DNA of 64,000 bases from Variovorax atrisoli 110B (GCF_000382045.1 NZ_KB907468.1:32431-96430); one strand, 5' to 3'. Positions 18,203 to 27,950 are shown, numbered from the stretch's first letter. Translations and numbers: made by a program. The notes: a model not told the origin generated them from the sequence alone.

Positions 18203-18282
18203 GAGATATCTCCAGTTGGTAAGTTGACGTTCTCTGCGGTTCGCACCAACCGCTGCTTGCATGGATCGCTTGTCAGCCAGAT

Positions 18283-18300
18283 ACTTGACTAACAACGGTT
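18283..18300 (+). promoter_or_regulatory. Recurrent 18-bp motif, copy 2 (reference copy)
   Basis: Plus-strand sequence ACTTGACTAACAACGGTT, 80 bases upstream of the DUF1329 start. The core GA-Y-TAACA-W-CG is shared with copies at 9391, 21700 and 21831. Confidence 0.6.
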
Positions 18301-18379
18301 TTGTAGACGGACAAGCTCCGTAAGCAGGAGTCATGCCCGCCATCCTCCGGCGAACCCGATGTCGCGTATCCGGCCATAT

Positions 18380-18397
18380 ATCTGACTAATGCCGATT
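18380..18397 (+). promoter_or_regulatory. Recurrent 18-bp motif, weaker copy 3
   Basis: ATCTGACTAATGCCGATT matches 12 of 18 bases of copy 2, in the same orientation and about 97 bases further upstream of the DUF1329 operon. It could be an auxiliary site. Confidence 0.4.
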
Positions 18398-19006
18398 TTT
18401 CTATTTGCCCCTAATCAAGACAATAGGGTTAACCTCACTGCGTACGTCAGTCATTCCCAGCAGGTACGCCTCGGAGTTGAGGACGCACATTCCTAGTGCG
18501 GGCTGCACCAAGGAGGCCACAAATCTGCTCAACACCAAGATACCCGAGCATTTAGCGCCAAGCTCGCGATAGAGATGGCAAGCTGCTTAAAACCCGTTAC
18601 TAAACGGAACTGCCCGAGTGAACAGAGAGGCTTCGCGAATCGACCGCAGGCGAGACAGCAGGCTGCTCGGCCGTGCAAAACTATCGGCACTTCGCGCGAA
18701 AGCGCAATTGCGCGACCCGTGGGTTAGCGAGCCTCATGAGGAATCACGGGCTCGCCCTCAAGCGATGCGAGCATTGACCAAGCCCCCCCAACCACATCGC
18801 GGCGTCCACGCGCTGGACGTTTCCGGATTGCGGCGAACAGCACGGCCACGCAAAAGAGCCTGTTGGACGAAAACGCTGATGTCGATGGCCGCCACTGATG
18901 GAACGCAAGCCGCTCAAAACGCAGCCGCAGGTTTGCAGCCAAGCCAGCTGTAAGCACACGCCACGGCCGCCTCACCGTCGCTCCACATCACCCGGAGCTG
19001 GTGAGG
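18398..19006. other. About 600 bases with no recognisable gene
   Basis: Short open frames on both strands (for example 18618-18953 plus and 18724-18975 minus) have no family features and arginine- and serine-rich shadow composition. I see no tRNA, convincing terminator or further motif copy. It may be decayed sequence between the quartet operon and the MFS operon. Confidence 0.5.
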
Positions 19007-20170
19007 TTAGGCCCGCTCGGCAAACGGGGGCGTGCGACCATACTGCGTGATCGAGCGGGAAGCGGCCAACACCATGAGGATGGCCAACACGAGGAGGCCG
19101 GCCGCCGTCCAACCCACCGGCCGCACGCCACCGAATCCGAACACGACACTGGCGAGTGCCGGGCCCACTGCCAAGCCGAAATTTGTGATGGATCCCGCCA
19201 AGGCGGCGCTTTCTCCCGTTTCGTCCAGTTCGGCAAGAACGCTCAGGAGGTAGGGATTGGCAATGACCACACCCGCATTGATAAGACTCAGAGCAACAAA
19301 GAAGCCCCAGCGGCTCCAGCCCTCGTACATTCCCAGAGCGGTGCCGATGAGGATCGCAAGCCCCCAATAGATCGGCTTGAATGCTCCCGCGCGATTACCC
19401 ATCCAGTTCGTGAGAACAGCGGCAGGAATCTGAATCAACGCCGCGATCGTGAAGGTCAGGCCGAGCTTCTCATCGTCGATCATCAAAGAGTGACTCGACG
19501 GCCCTGCAAAACTGATGGTCACGGACTGGGAAATGAACAGGGCAAACACTGCGGCCAACATCCAAACGATGCCGATGCTTCGCGTCCTGGACTTCTGAGT
19601 CATGTTCGTGGTCCAAGACAGGCTGGCTGCAGGCATCTTCGGCGAGAGAACAAGCCCCAATGCCATCATCGCGAGTTGAACGATCTCCGCGCCCGTGGGC
19701 CCGTACCTTCCGATAAGGAGAGGCGCGACATACATGGCAATACCGTAAACCACGGCGATCACGATCGCAGCTTGTGCGAACCATTTCTCCGGATGCTCGT
19801 AGTACGAGGCGAGGCCGTAGACACACGCCACGAGAACGCCGGCAGCGACGCCGAAAACGATCTTCAGTGCCGCGTAGATATACAGGTCATGAGCAAAGAT
19901 CATGGCTGCCGTGGCCCCAAAGCCCAGGAAACAGGCCCCCATCGACCATGTTCTTTTGCTTAGCCGAGAGATCCACCTGCTCATCAATAGCGCTGTGAGC
20001 GATAAGACCAGCAGCTGGGCGGAAGCAAGCCAGCCGACATGATCTTCGGTCAGGCTGAAACGCTTCATCGCCGTCATCACATCGTAGGGAAGCAGGTAGT
20101 TGGGCAACCAGCCGAGGGTCGCGAGATACAGCACCGCGCATTTCTCAAGGCCGACGAGCTTGCTTTTCAT
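19007..20170 (-). CDS. MFS transporter
   Basis: 387 residues from the ATG at 20170 (MKSKLVGLEKCAVLYLATLG), with about twelve hydrophobic segments. The loop after helix 2 reads SRWISRLSKRTWSMGA, a loose form of the MFS A-motif. It is the last gene of a minus-strand run VOC, class II aldolase, MFS with gaps of 53 and 114 bases. It probably imports or exports the substrate of that operon. Confidence 0.88.
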   Translation of the reverse strand: MKSKLVGLEKCAVLYLATLGWLPNYLLPYDVMTAMKRFSLTEDHVGWLASAQLLVLSLTALLMSRWISRLSKRTWSMGACFLGFGATAAMIFAHDLYIYAALKIVFGVAAGVLVACVYGLASYYEHPEKWFAQAAIVIAVVYGIAMYVAPLLIGRYGPTGAEIVQLAMMALGLVLSPKMPAASLSWTTNMTQKSRTRSIGIVWMLAAVFALFISQSVTISFAGPSSHSLMIDDEKLGLTFTIAALIQIPAAVLTNWMGNRAGAFKPIYWGLAILIGTALGMYEGWSRWGFFVALSLINAGVVIANPYLLSVLAELDETGESAALAGSITNFGLAVGPALASVVFGFGGVRPVGWTAAGLLVLAILMVLAASRSITQYGRTPPFAERA

Positions 20171-20284
20171 GGTGGAGTCCTTGGCAAGGAGATGTGAACG
20201 ACGGGAAGTGAGTGCTAGGCCGGCCGATCTTCCCGCTCCTCCGATCACCACCTCGGCGCAGAAGCGAGCCTCGGAAGACGGCCC

Positions 20285-21064
20285 TCAGTCCATGAAACTG
20301 GGGTCCAGCTTCACGAGCTTGCGCACCAGGCCATCCCATGGATCACTCGTGCCCTCGCCGTTGGCCACGCGCTGCAGCTCGGCCTTGAACATCTTCAGCA
20401 ACGGCGGTCCAAACTGAATGAGCTCGCCACCCTTGGTCGACGTCGCCATCATCTGGATCCTGCAAGCCTTGCGGATGTTGTAGTGCCGAAGGAAGGCGTG
20501 CTTTGCAAAGTAGCCGATCGTGATCAGCCCATGATTGCGCAACAGCAAGGCGTTGTTGTGCCACCCCAGACTGGCCTGCAGGCCAACAGCGCATTCCGGA
20601 TGAGTCTCCACCCCTTCGTAGGCGTGGTAGCCGATCCCGTCGGCGAGAGCGAAGGCAGCGGACTGGGAGATAGGAAGAAGCCCCTGGGAATTGCAAGCCA
20701 CCGCGGCGATGATGTCATCGTGAGTGTGGATCACGAAGTTGGCATCGGGCCGAGCTTCGTGCATCGCGCGCATGGGATACCAAGAGCAAGGGACAACGCC
20801 AAAAGGCGTTTCGGAAACCAACCGCTCATCGACTGTGATCTTCACCAGGCTCGACGCCGTAACCTCTTCGAACAATAGGCCGTTGGGGCCGACGAGATAG
20901 TGCTCGCCCACCCGCGCAGAGATCAACTGCATCGAAAGATCATCCCATCCCATCAACGGAATGAGACGAAAGAGCGCCGCGGTTTGGACTCTGATTTCCC
21001 ACTCGTCATCCGAGACCTTTCCTTTCAATGAGGGGTAGGCGGTATCACCAATTTTCAATTCCAT
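20285..21064 (-). CDS. Class II aldolase/adducin family protein (second copy)
   Basis: 259 residues from the ATG at 21064. Zinc-site segments FVIHTHDDIIAAVA and LLRNHGLITIGYFAK are intact. Other family segments are MGWDDLSMQLISARVGEHYL and GLLFEEVTASSLVKI. It is a paralogue of the protein at 7512-8279, and lies between the VOC and MFS genes. Two aldolases in one region suggest two related carbon-carbon cleavages or alternative substrates in one pathway. Confidence 0.92.
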   Translation of the reverse strand: MELKIGDTAYPSLKGKVSDDEWEIRVQTAALFRLIPLMGWDDLSMQLISARVGEHYLVGPNGLLFEEVTASSLVKITVDERLVSETPFGVVPCSWYPMRAMHEARPDANFVIHTHDDIIAAVACNSQGLLPISQSAAFALADGIGYHAYEGVETHPECAVGLQASLGWHNNALLLRNHGLITIGYFAKHAFLRHYNIRKACRIQMMATSTKGGELIQFGPPLLKMFKAELQRVANGEGTSDPWDGLVRKLVKLDPSFMD

Positions 21065-21117
21065 CTCTGCTCCAAGGTAAGTTGCCGAATCCGATAAGTC
21101 GCGCAGAGTCCGATGTC

Positions 21118-21642
21118 TCAGAATTCGAAGTACGCGGGCCCTGAGCGATCCCAGGCCGCACTGGCAGCTTTCATCTGGGCGAAACCGTCTTCCACAGCCG
21201 GCGAGGACTGGATCAACTCGATGACGCTGCCTCCATCCAACTCCGCCTCGAAGAATCTCGTTTCGACACCGATTGCTGAAACCCAACGACTGATCGGCTT
21301 CAAACCGCGTTCGACGAGTGCAGCCGCATCTGCGTCGATGTCTTTCGACAGGATGCCGAGGTGATGCGATCCAAAGCCATGTACCGACTTGAACTCCGTG
21401 AGCGAGGAAGGCGCATCGTTGTGCTGCTGCATGAGTTCGATCTGGAGATCTCCGACGTATGCGAACGCAGCGCTGATGTCGGCGGAGATGTCTTCGCCGC
21501 GATGCGTTTGCACCGCGTACTTCAGATGCCGGCCGACAAAGAAGGGCCCTACGCCCATGGCGGCCCAGCGCGCCATGGCCTTGTCGATGTCCTCCACCAG
21601 GTAAGCAACCTGCATGATCGCGCCGACTCCAGCATTCGCCAT
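21118..21642 (-). CDS. VOC-superfamily (glyoxalase/dioxygenase fold) protein
   Basis: 174 residues from the ATG at 21642, which has GGAG nine bases upstream. It begins MQVAYLVEDIDKAMARWAAM, with a later metal-site-like GFGSHHLGILSKDIDADA and an acidic VIELIQSS near the end, so two VOC modules are present. It resembles the VOC protein at 50629-51168 (both have GVGP[FW]F and VIEL near the end). It is first in the operon with aldolase and MFS genes and is divergent from the GMC oxidoreductase, with motif copies in the gap. Members include epimerases, lyases and dioxygenases; the reaction here is unknown. Confidence 0.87.
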   Translation of the reverse strand: MANAGVGAIMQVAYLVEDIDKAMARWAAMGVGPFFVGRHLKYAVQTHRGEDISADISAAFAYVGDLQIELMQQHNDAPSSLTEFKSVHGFGSHHLGILSKDIDADAAALVERGLKPISRWVSAIGVETRFFEAELDGGSVIELIQSSPAVEDGFAQMKAASAAWDRSGPAYFEF

Positions 21643-21699
21643 AGCAATACTCCAAAGTAGTGCGCGGGTTCCGCCACAGCGCACGCTATCGCATCATAA

Positions 21700-21717
21700 A
21701 TCCGTTGTTAATCTAAT
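21700..21717 (-). promoter_or_regulatory. Recurrent 18-bp motif, copy 4
   Basis: On the minus strand it reads ATTAGATTAACAACGGAT, 14 of 18 identical to copy 2. It lies 57 bases upstream of the VOC start and may overlap that operon's promoter. Confidence 0.6.
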
Positions 21718-21830
21718 AATAGCCTCTTGCCGATGGTGATGCAATGGGCCTCCAATAGGGAATTCCCCATACTTCTCTGCGCATCGCCCCTCACGCACCG
21801 CCGCCGCCGATCCAGTTTCGGATTTTTAAT

Positions 21831-21848
21831 AGTAGACTAACAACAGCT
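21831..21848 (+). promoter_or_regulatory. Recurrent 18-bp motif, copy 5
   Basis: On the plus strand it reads AGTAGACTAACAACAGCT, 14 of 18 identical to copy 2. It lies 145 bases upstream of the GMC oxidoreductase start, in the same divergent gap as copy 4 but oppositely oriented. Confidence 0.6.
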
Positions 21849-21993
21849 TTTAGGCGGCTCTGCTGTGCAATCAGGGGCGGCTATGCGCGGGGCACGCGCC
21901 GATGTCTCGAAGGAACTCGAGCGGCCGCTCTTGGCATGCTGCGCCTTCTGCACGGCAACAGCTCTACCGAATGGTCTCGAATCGGAAAGAGTC

Positions 21994-23589
21994 ATGAATC
22001 AAACGTTCGACTTCGTCATCGTGGGTGCTGGCTCCGCCGGCTGTGTGCTTGCAAATCGACTGTCTAGAGACCCCAGCGTGCGCGTCCTGCTTCTGGAGGC
22101 CGGCGGATGGGATAAGGATCCCATGATCGGCCTTCCCGTCGGCATCAAACCGATGACCGCCAAGAAGCAGTACCGATGGGTGGACACCTCAGACCCCGAC
22201 GAAGGTCTGAACGGTCGTATCAATGAAGTGCTCCACGGCAAGGTGATCGGGGGAGGCTCATCGATCAACTACATGGCGCATACACGCGGCCATCCGCGCG
22301 ACTACGAACGCTGGGTCACGGCTGGCGCTGATGGCTGGGGATTCGAGGACGTTGCCCCCTTCTTCAAGGAATGCGAGGCTTGGGAGCGCGGGGAGAGCGC
22401 CACCCGGGGCGGCGTCGGAGAGATCGGCGCTCAACAGGGACGACTTGATGATCCCGTCTTCGCCGCATGGTTCGATGCGCTTCGTGCCCTCGGCTACGAT
22501 AGGACTGACGACTACAACGCATCTCACCCCGAAGGCTTTGGTGCGGTGCAGTACTCCATCAGAAACGGGCGCCGCTCTTCGGCCGCGCGGGAGTTTCTTC
22601 ACCCTGCACTGCGGCGCCCCAACCTGACCGTCCAAGTCGAATCGATGGCGACAAAGATCCTCTTCGACAAAACGAGGGCAGTCGGCGTCGAATACGTTAC
22701 CAAGGGCCAAAAACAAGCGGCGCGCGCCGGCCGGGTTGTGCTGAGCCTGGGAGCGATCAATACGCCACACCTTCTGATGCTCTCGGGCATCGGACCTGCA
22801 GCGCACCTGCGCTCGATGGGAATTTCACCCTTGGTGAACCTTCCTGTGGGGCAAGGCCTCGAAGACCATCTGGGTGTCGAAGTCATGTGGGAGCGGAAGA
22901 AGCCCGGGACGTTTCATCAGACGCTCAGACTTGACCAGGCGGTCTTCAGCATGTTTCGGGGGCTGGCGCTTCGCAGCGGCCCCGCTTCGCGTCTGCCAGG
23001 CGTCATACTCGGTTTCGCAAAATCAAACTCGACTTTGCCGCAGCCTGACTTGCAGTACTACCTGCAGACACCTCCGCCCTATGCCGACGTCTGGTTCCCA
23101 GGGCTGAAGCGCCCCTATCAAGACACGCTCAGCGTGAAGATGAATTTGCTGAGCCAGCAAAGCAGAGGTGAAATCCTGCTTCGTTCCACAGATCCGACCG
23201 AGCGGCCTCGCATCGTCTACAACTCGCTGTCCGAGCCGAGAGACATTGAAACCTTGCGGGAAGGCGTGATGCGCGCTCAAGCAATGCTCGAGTCAGCGGA
23301 ACTCTCTCCGTTCCGAGGCAACCCCCTTATGCCCGATCGTCCTTTCCGGAATAACGCCGAGGTCGACGCATACATCCGGTCTCATGCGTTCCAACAATAT
23401 CATCCTGCGTGCACCTGCAAGATGGGCAAGGACGAAACGGACTCTGTTCTCAACCCAGACCTGAGTGTCCGGGGCATCTATGGACTGAACGTGGCGGATG
23501 CATCGGTCATGCCAAACCTCATCTCCGCCAACCCCAACATTCCCGTCGTGATGCTCGCTGCCAAGGCGGCAGCGATGTGGTTGGGTTGA
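21994..23589 (+). CDS. GMC-family FAD oxidoreductase (alcohol/choline dehydrogenase-like)
   Basis: 531 residues from the ATG at 21994, preceded by GGAAAG; an open frame starts earlier but without similarity. The FAD motif FVIVGAGSAGCVLANRLSRD is at about residue 7. The GMC signatures HGKVIGGGSSINYMAHTRGH and VLSLGAINTPHLLMLSGIGP follow. The catalytic His is in QQYHPACTCKMG and the catalytic Asn in SANPNIPVVM. The family oxidises primary alcohols to aldehydes. It is divergent from the VOC/aldolase/MFS operon with the 18-bp motif between them, and is followed by the D-serine dehydratase gene 118 bases downstream. The substrate is unknown. Confidence 0.93.
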   Translation: MNQTFDFVIVGAGSAGCVLANRLSRDPSVRVLLLEAGGWDKDPMIGLPVGIKPMTAKKQYRWVDTSDPDEGLNGRINEVLHGKVIGGGSSINYMAHTRGHPRDYERWVTAGADGWGFEDVAPFFKECEAWERGESATRGGVGEIGAQQGRLDDPVFAAWFDALRALGYDRTDDYNASHPEGFGAVQYSIRNGRRSSAAREFLHPALRRPNLTVQVESMATKILFDKTRAVGVEYVTKGQKQAARAGRVVLSLGAINTPHLLMLSGIGPAAHLRSMGISPLVNLPVGQGLEDHLGVEVMWERKKPGTFHQTLRLDQAVFSMFRGLALRSGPASRLPGVILGFAKSNSTLPQPDLQYYLQTPPPYADVWFPGLKRPYQDTLSVKMNLLSQQSRGEILLRSTDPTERPRIVYNSLSEPRDIETLREGVMRAQAMLESAELSPFRGNPLMPDRPFRNNAEVDAYIRSHAFQQYHPACTCKMGKDETDSVLNPDLSVRGIYGLNVADASVMPNLISANPNIPVVMLAAKAAAMWLG

Positions 23590-23707
23590 GAGTGAGTAGA
23601 TTGCTCGACTCCACCTTCACCATCACCACTTTGAGGATGATGGGTTCTAGCAAGTCGCCACGACAAATAAGCCTTCCTCTTCAGGACCTGGAGCCGTTCA
23701 AGCAATC

Positions 23708-25030
23708 ATGAAATTCAATGACAAGCAGCGCGATTCTGAATTGGCCGAAAACATTCGAACGCGCAAGCCAGTGTTCTGGACGAACCCTGCCCGATCAGAA
23801 GACGGACGCATGGGAAGTACTTGGGATGACCGGCCAATTGGCTGTGAAGACGTACGCGCAGCAGAAGACCGATTCCGAAGGTTCAGTCGCGTTCTGACGG
23901 ACATGTTTCCGGAGTTGCGGGACACGCGCGGTGCAATTGAGTCCGCCGTACTTCCGGTTCCGGCTCTTCAAAGCCACTTGGGCATCCCCTTGGAATCAGG
24001 ACGCGTACTCATCAAGGCGGACCATGCGCTGCCCGTCGCGGGCTCCATCAAGGCCCGAGGCGGCATTCACGAGGTGCTGGAATTCGCTGAGAAGCAGTTG
24101 CTAAAAAGTTCAGCAGGAACCCTCGCCGGCATTGGCGACCTTTCGTTAGAGACGATTCGCGAGACGCTCGGCAAGTATCAGGTCGCAGTTGGTTCCACGG
24201 GCAACCTCGGCCTCAGCATTGGTGTGATCGCATCGGCCTTGGGCCTGGGGGCCACTGTTCACATGTCTGCGGATGCAAAGCGCTGGAAGAAGGATCGACT
24301 GCGCAAGCGAGGTGTTCAAGTCGTAGAGCACGAAGGCGACTATGGCGCCGCTGTAGAGGCTGGCCGTACGGCGGCCGCGGCCGATCCCAATTGTCATTTT
24401 GTCGATGACGAGGGATCGCTCTCTTTGTTCATGGGCTACAGCACCGCCGCGAGCGAGCTCCGGACTCAGCTGAGTGAACTTGGGATTCAGATCGACGCAG
24501 ACCACCCGCTTTTTGTCTATCTTCCCTGTGGCGTCGGGGGAGCACCGGGGGGGATTGCGTTCGGTCTTTCCCATGTATTCGGCCCGCATGTGCATTGCTT
24601 CTTTGCAGAGCCAACGGCCTCGCCCTGCTTTCTTCTCTCGCTGCTCGACGAAAGCGGCTCGAACCCGAGCGTCTACGACATCGGCCTGGACAACGCCACG
24701 GAAGCTGACGGTCTCGCCGTGCCGCGCGCGTCAGCACGCGCAGTGGAAGTGATGAGATCAGGAATTGGGGGCGTTTTCACGGTGGAAGACGAAGCGCTCT
24801 TCAAGAACTTGCACGCTGCGGCGATCACGCAGGGGATCCGTGTCGAGCCTTCGGCTACAGCTGCTTTTGAAGGCCCTCTATGGCTGACTTCATCCGGTCC
24901 TGGAAATGCGTACCTCGCACGTACCGGACTCACTGGAAGTCTTCCGAAGGCGACACACCTGATCTGGACAACGGGCGGCCTTTTCGTGCCGGAGAACGAA
25001 TACCAGGCGTTCTTCGAGCGCGGTGCGTAG
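23708..25030 (+). CDS. dsdA: D-serine dehydratase (D-serine ammonia-lyase)
   Basis: 440 residues, the normal DsdA length. The PLP lysine is in AGSIKARGGIHEVLEFA near residue 115. The segments VGSTGNLGLSIGVIASALG and LPCGVGGAPGGIAFGL, which bind substrate and PLP phosphate, are intact. DsdA converts D-serine to pyruvate and ammonia and also acts on D-threonine-like substrates. It follows the GMC oxidoreductase on the same strand rather than the usual dsdC/dsdX genes, so it may serve a beta-hydroxy D-amino acid produced by the local pathway. An Lrp-type gene just downstream is broken. Confidence 0.93.
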   Translation: MKFNDKQRDSELAENIRTRKPVFWTNPARSEDGRMGSTWDDRPIGCEDVRAAEDRFRRFSRVLTDMFPELRDTRGAIESAVLPVPALQSHLGIPLESGRVLIKADHALPVAGSIKARGGIHEVLEFAEKQLLKSSAGTLAGIGDLSLETIRETLGKYQVAVGSTGNLGLSIGVIASALGLGATVHMSADAKRWKKDRLRKRGVQVVEHEGDYGAAVEAGRTAAAADPNCHFVDDEGSLSLFMGYSTAASELRTQLSELGIQIDADHPLFVYLPCGVGGAPGGIAFGLSHVFGPHVHCFFAEPTASPCFLLSLLDESGSNPSVYDIGLDNATEADGLAVPRASARAVEVMRSGIGGVFTVEDEALFKNLHAAAITQGIRVEPSATAAFEGPLWLTSSGPGNAYLARTGLTGSLPKATHLIWTTGGLFVPENEYQAFFERGA

Positions 25031-25034
25031 GCAT

Positions 25035-25195
25035 TCCGCGAGCAGCAGGCCACACGCCGATCACGTCGTGCACCAGCGCCTTCATCCGGCTCGACCTGCG
25101 ATTGGCGTACAGGAAGGCAGCGTGTGAGCGTGCCTCACCAAACACCTTGACGACCCGAACTTTCCCGGCTGACCCGAGCAGGTCAGATCGCCGCG
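25035..25195 (-). pseudogene. Fragment of an IS66-type TnpB protein
   Basis: The translation EARSHAAFLYANRRSSRMKA followed by LVHDVIGVW resembles the central part of IS66-family OrfB (pattern FANRR-[GS]-[TS]-RMK-LVHDG). Both ends are missing. It lies between dsdA and an Lrp remnant and marks an earlier insertion. The family call is from memory of the motif. Confidence 0.5.
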
Positions 25196-25213
25196 ACCAC
25201 ACCAGCGCCACTT

Positions 25214-25490
25214 TCACCGCTTCTGGTGCGCGATGATGCGCAGCGGATATCCGCGCCGGTTCAGCGACTGGCGCAGGACGATCCGGCTGGCGAAGCGCTC
25301 GATGCCGATGTCGTCTTTCAGCATCTTCTCCATCAGCGCCTGGAAATGGCCGACGCTGGGCGCCACGATCTTCAGCAGGTAGTCGTAGCCGCCGCTGACG
25401 TTGTAGCACTCGACGATCTCCTCGTACTTCTCGGCAGCCTCCTCGATTCTGCGGAAATCGCGCGGCCGGTGGCTGCTGAGGGTAACTGTT
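25214..25490 (-). pseudogene. Lrp/AsnC-family regulator, C-terminal half only
   Basis: The effector domain is well preserved: TLSSHRPRDFRRIEEAAEKY, then CYNVSGGYDYLLKIVAPSV and IGIERFASRIVLRQS, ending RGYPLRIIAHQKR-stop at 25214. The N-terminal HTH half is absent because an IS3-type element begins at about 25494, so the gene was cut by that insertion. It probably once regulated a neighbouring amino-acid gene. Confidence 0.8.
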
Positions 25491-25525
25491 GATTTGGGGG
25501 GTGCGGATAAAAACTTGGACTGGTT

Positions 25526-26608
25526 TTATGCCGCAAGTCCAAGGCTCACCCGGTATTCGATTGGGCTGAGGGAGCCGAGCGAGATCTTGATCCGCTTTTC
25601 GTTGTACCAGCGGATGTACGCGTCGAGCGCCTCAACGAACTGCTCGATGGTGGCGTTGTTCCAATTCCGAGGATAGAACAGCTCGTTCTTCAGCCGACCG
25701 AAGAAGCCTTCGCAAGCTGCGTTATCGGGTGAGCATGCCTTGCGAGACATCGAGCGGGTTAACTTCGCGTCGCTCATTCTTGATAGCCAACCTGGCCAAC
25801 GGTAATGGCCGCCCCGATCGGAGTGGACCACAGGCCGATCATTCGTCTCGGCCACTGTCTCGATGGCTGCGTCCAGCATCGTGTTGACCAACTCCGCGTC
25901 CGGATTGGTCCCCGTGGTCCAGCTGACGACCATTCCGTCGAAGCAGTCGATGATGGGCGAGAGGTACACCTTGCCAGCCGGGATCTGGAACTCCGTGATA
26001 TCCGTGAGCCACTTCTCGTTGGGGACCGCGGCCTGGAAGTCGCGGTTGATGAGGTTCTCCGGCGCTGGGCTGAGTTCGCCAAGGTATAACGCATACCTGC
26101 GCTTCCTGGGCTTTGGAACCACCAGGCTTTGCTGCTTCATCAACCGCTGCACGACTTTCTCGGAGATCTTGACGTCCTGCCTCGTGAGCGAAGCCTGCAG
26201 CCTGCGGTAGCCATAGCAGCGGTGGTTCGACTCAAAGATGTCGGTGATGGACTGCCGCACCTGCAGGTACTTATCGCCCACCGCTGCACGGGCCCGGCGA
26301 TAGATGTATGAGCTACGCGCAAGATCCAACTGTATAAGGAGCTCTGGCAGGCCATAGTGCTCCCTGAGGGCGTCAATCAGCAGTGTCTTCTCCCGGTTGG
26401 ACAGGAGCTGCAGGTCGACGCCCAGGCCTTTTCTTAACAGTTCGTTGGCCTTTTTCAAGAGGTCCTGCTCGAGCCGCAGTTGCCTGACTTCGCGGCGCAG
26501 CGACTCAACCTGGCGCTCGAGTTCGTCGCGCTCTTGTGAGGACGGAGATGGATTGGTGCGTTTCATGGATGCGGATGCCTCACGTCCCAGAAGTTGGTTC
26601 TTCCAGTT
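25526..26608 (-). pseudogene. IS3-family transposase, catalytic part (separated from its start)
   Basis: The frame opens with NWKNQLLGREASASMKRTNP, the end of an OrfA-type HTH region, then a leucine-zipper-like stretch (QVESLRREVRQLRLEQDLLK). The rve catalytic domain follows with DDE residues in EKWLTDITEFQIP, VVHSDRGGHYRWPG and AACEGFFGRLKNE. The C-terminus IRWYNEKRIKISLGSLSPIE is complete. The N-terminus lies beyond the IS1111-type insertion at 27951-28405. Confidence 0.85.
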
Positions 26609-27950
26609 AATGGGATGGACTCCCTGCGTGCCGGCGCGCACGATGTGCCCTGGACTGAGAACCCCAACCTTCTTCGAAGGAGATCGCCATGACCGCTTGC
26701 CGCTTCCTTGCGATTGACATAGCCAAGAACGTCTTTCAGCTTCACGGAGCCGCTTCCGACGGTTCGATGTTGTTCCGGCGACGACTGATGCGGGCCCAAC
26801 TCAGTGAATTCGTTGTCAACCTGGCTCCGTGTGTAATCGCGATGGAGGCATGTGCTTCAGCTCACCATTGGGCACGCCAATTCATGCGCTTCGGGCACGA
26901 GGTTCGCCTGATCAGCCCCCAGTTTGTTCGCCCCTTCGTTAAGGGCAGCAAGAACGATGGAAATGATGCAGAGGCAATCTGCGAAGCCATGCAGCGCCCC
27001 AGCATGCGGTTCGTTCCGATAAAGACTATTGAGCAACAAGACATACAGGGTCTGCATCGAGTTCGATCACGGCTGGTCAGCGAACGCACGGCACTGGTCT
27101 GTCAGATCCGAGGCATCCTGGCCGAGCGCGGCATCGTGTTCGCCAAAGCCCTGACCCGAGTGCGCAGAGAGGTTCCGGGGATCGCGCAGGACTTGAACAA
27201 CCCGCTGACGCCTATCCTGCGAACGATGCTCGTTGAGCTCATGGACGAGCTCAGCGCACTTGACGCGCGCATCAAGGCGTTTGATCGCCATATCGATGCA
27301 GTCTTCCAAAGCAACGAGGCCTGCCAGCGCATTGCCCATATTGAAGGCGTCGGCCCCAAGACCGCCACCGCGTTTGTTGCTGCCGTTGGGGATCCTCATG
27401 AGTTCAAGAATGGCAGGCACTTCGCGGCTTGGCTGGGCTTGGTCCCCCGCCAGCATTCCAGCGGCGACCGGCAACAACTCATGGGTATCACCAAACGCGG
27501 AGACAAGTACCTGCGAACCTTGCTTGTGCACGGCGCTCGAGCTGTTCTCAGAACCGCTCCCAAGAAGACCGATGCCAAGCATGCATGGGCGTTGGAGCTC
27601 GCCGCACAACGAGGGGCGCCCAAAGCGATCGTCGCGATTGCCAACAAGATGGCCCGAGTGATCTGGGTCTTGCTGGCCAAGAAGGAGGACTATCGCCCCG
27701 CAGTCTGATCAAGTTCTGTCAAGTGCGCTGCAGTTCATTGATGGCATATCGGTCGATCCGGCATCCAGGGAACCTGAGTTGTACGCCGGCCCTGTTCAGG
27801 CCTGCCAGTTGATGAGGCCTGGGTGCGCGGATTCCATCGAGGCGCCGACTTCGTCGTGACGCCGGATATATGTACGCAATCGACTCGTATGCAGATCAGT
27901 TCACGATCAGCGCCGCCTGGCGGCTTGTTTCAAACCGGGAGTCCATATAT
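26609..27950 (+). mobile_element. IS1111/IS110-family insertion sequence
   Basis: Boundaries come from the host IS3 sequence: on the minus strand ...CCAACCCTGTAC (27951 and up) should run directly into AACTGGAAGAAC (26608 and down), giving continuous TLYNWKNQLLG. Between these lie 1342 bases. They carry the IS1111 hallmark of subterminal inverted repeats, ATGGACTCCC at 26615-26624 and GGGAGTCCAT at 27937-27946, a perfect 10-bp pair. The transposase is intact; no target duplication is visible, as expected for the family. Confidence 0.85.
26689..27708 (+). CDS. IS1111/IS110-family transposase
   Basis: 339 residues, full length, with a GAAGGAG site before the ATG. The N-terminal DEDD (RuvC-like) domain shows LAIDIAKNVFQLHG, CVIAMEACASAHHWARQF and SKNDGNDAEAICEA. 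The C-terminal transposase_20 domain has IEGVGPKTATAFVAAVGDP and the serine-containing RQHSSGDRQQLMGITKRGD. It appears functional. Confidence 0.95.
   Translation: MTACRFLAIDIAKNVFQLHGAASDGSMLFRRRLMRAQLSEFVVNLAPCVIAMEACASAHHWARQFMRFGHEVRLISPQFVRPFVKGSKNDGNDAEAICEAMQRPSMRFVPIKTIEQQDIQGLHRVRSRLVSERTALVCQIRGILAERGIVFAKALTRVRREVPGIAQDLNNPLTPILRTMLVELMDELSALDARIKAFDRHIDAVFQSNEACQRIAHIEGVGPKTATAFVAAVGDPHEFKNGRHFAAWLGLVPRQHSSGDRQQLMGITKRGDKYLRTLLVHGARAVLRTAPKKTDAKHAWALELAAQRGAPKAIVAIANKMARVIWVLLAKKEDYRPAV

Noticed and set aside
18618..18953. Possible small gene in the gap upstream of the quartet
   Set aside because: No start signal, no motif, and comparable open frames on all sides; treated as non-coding.
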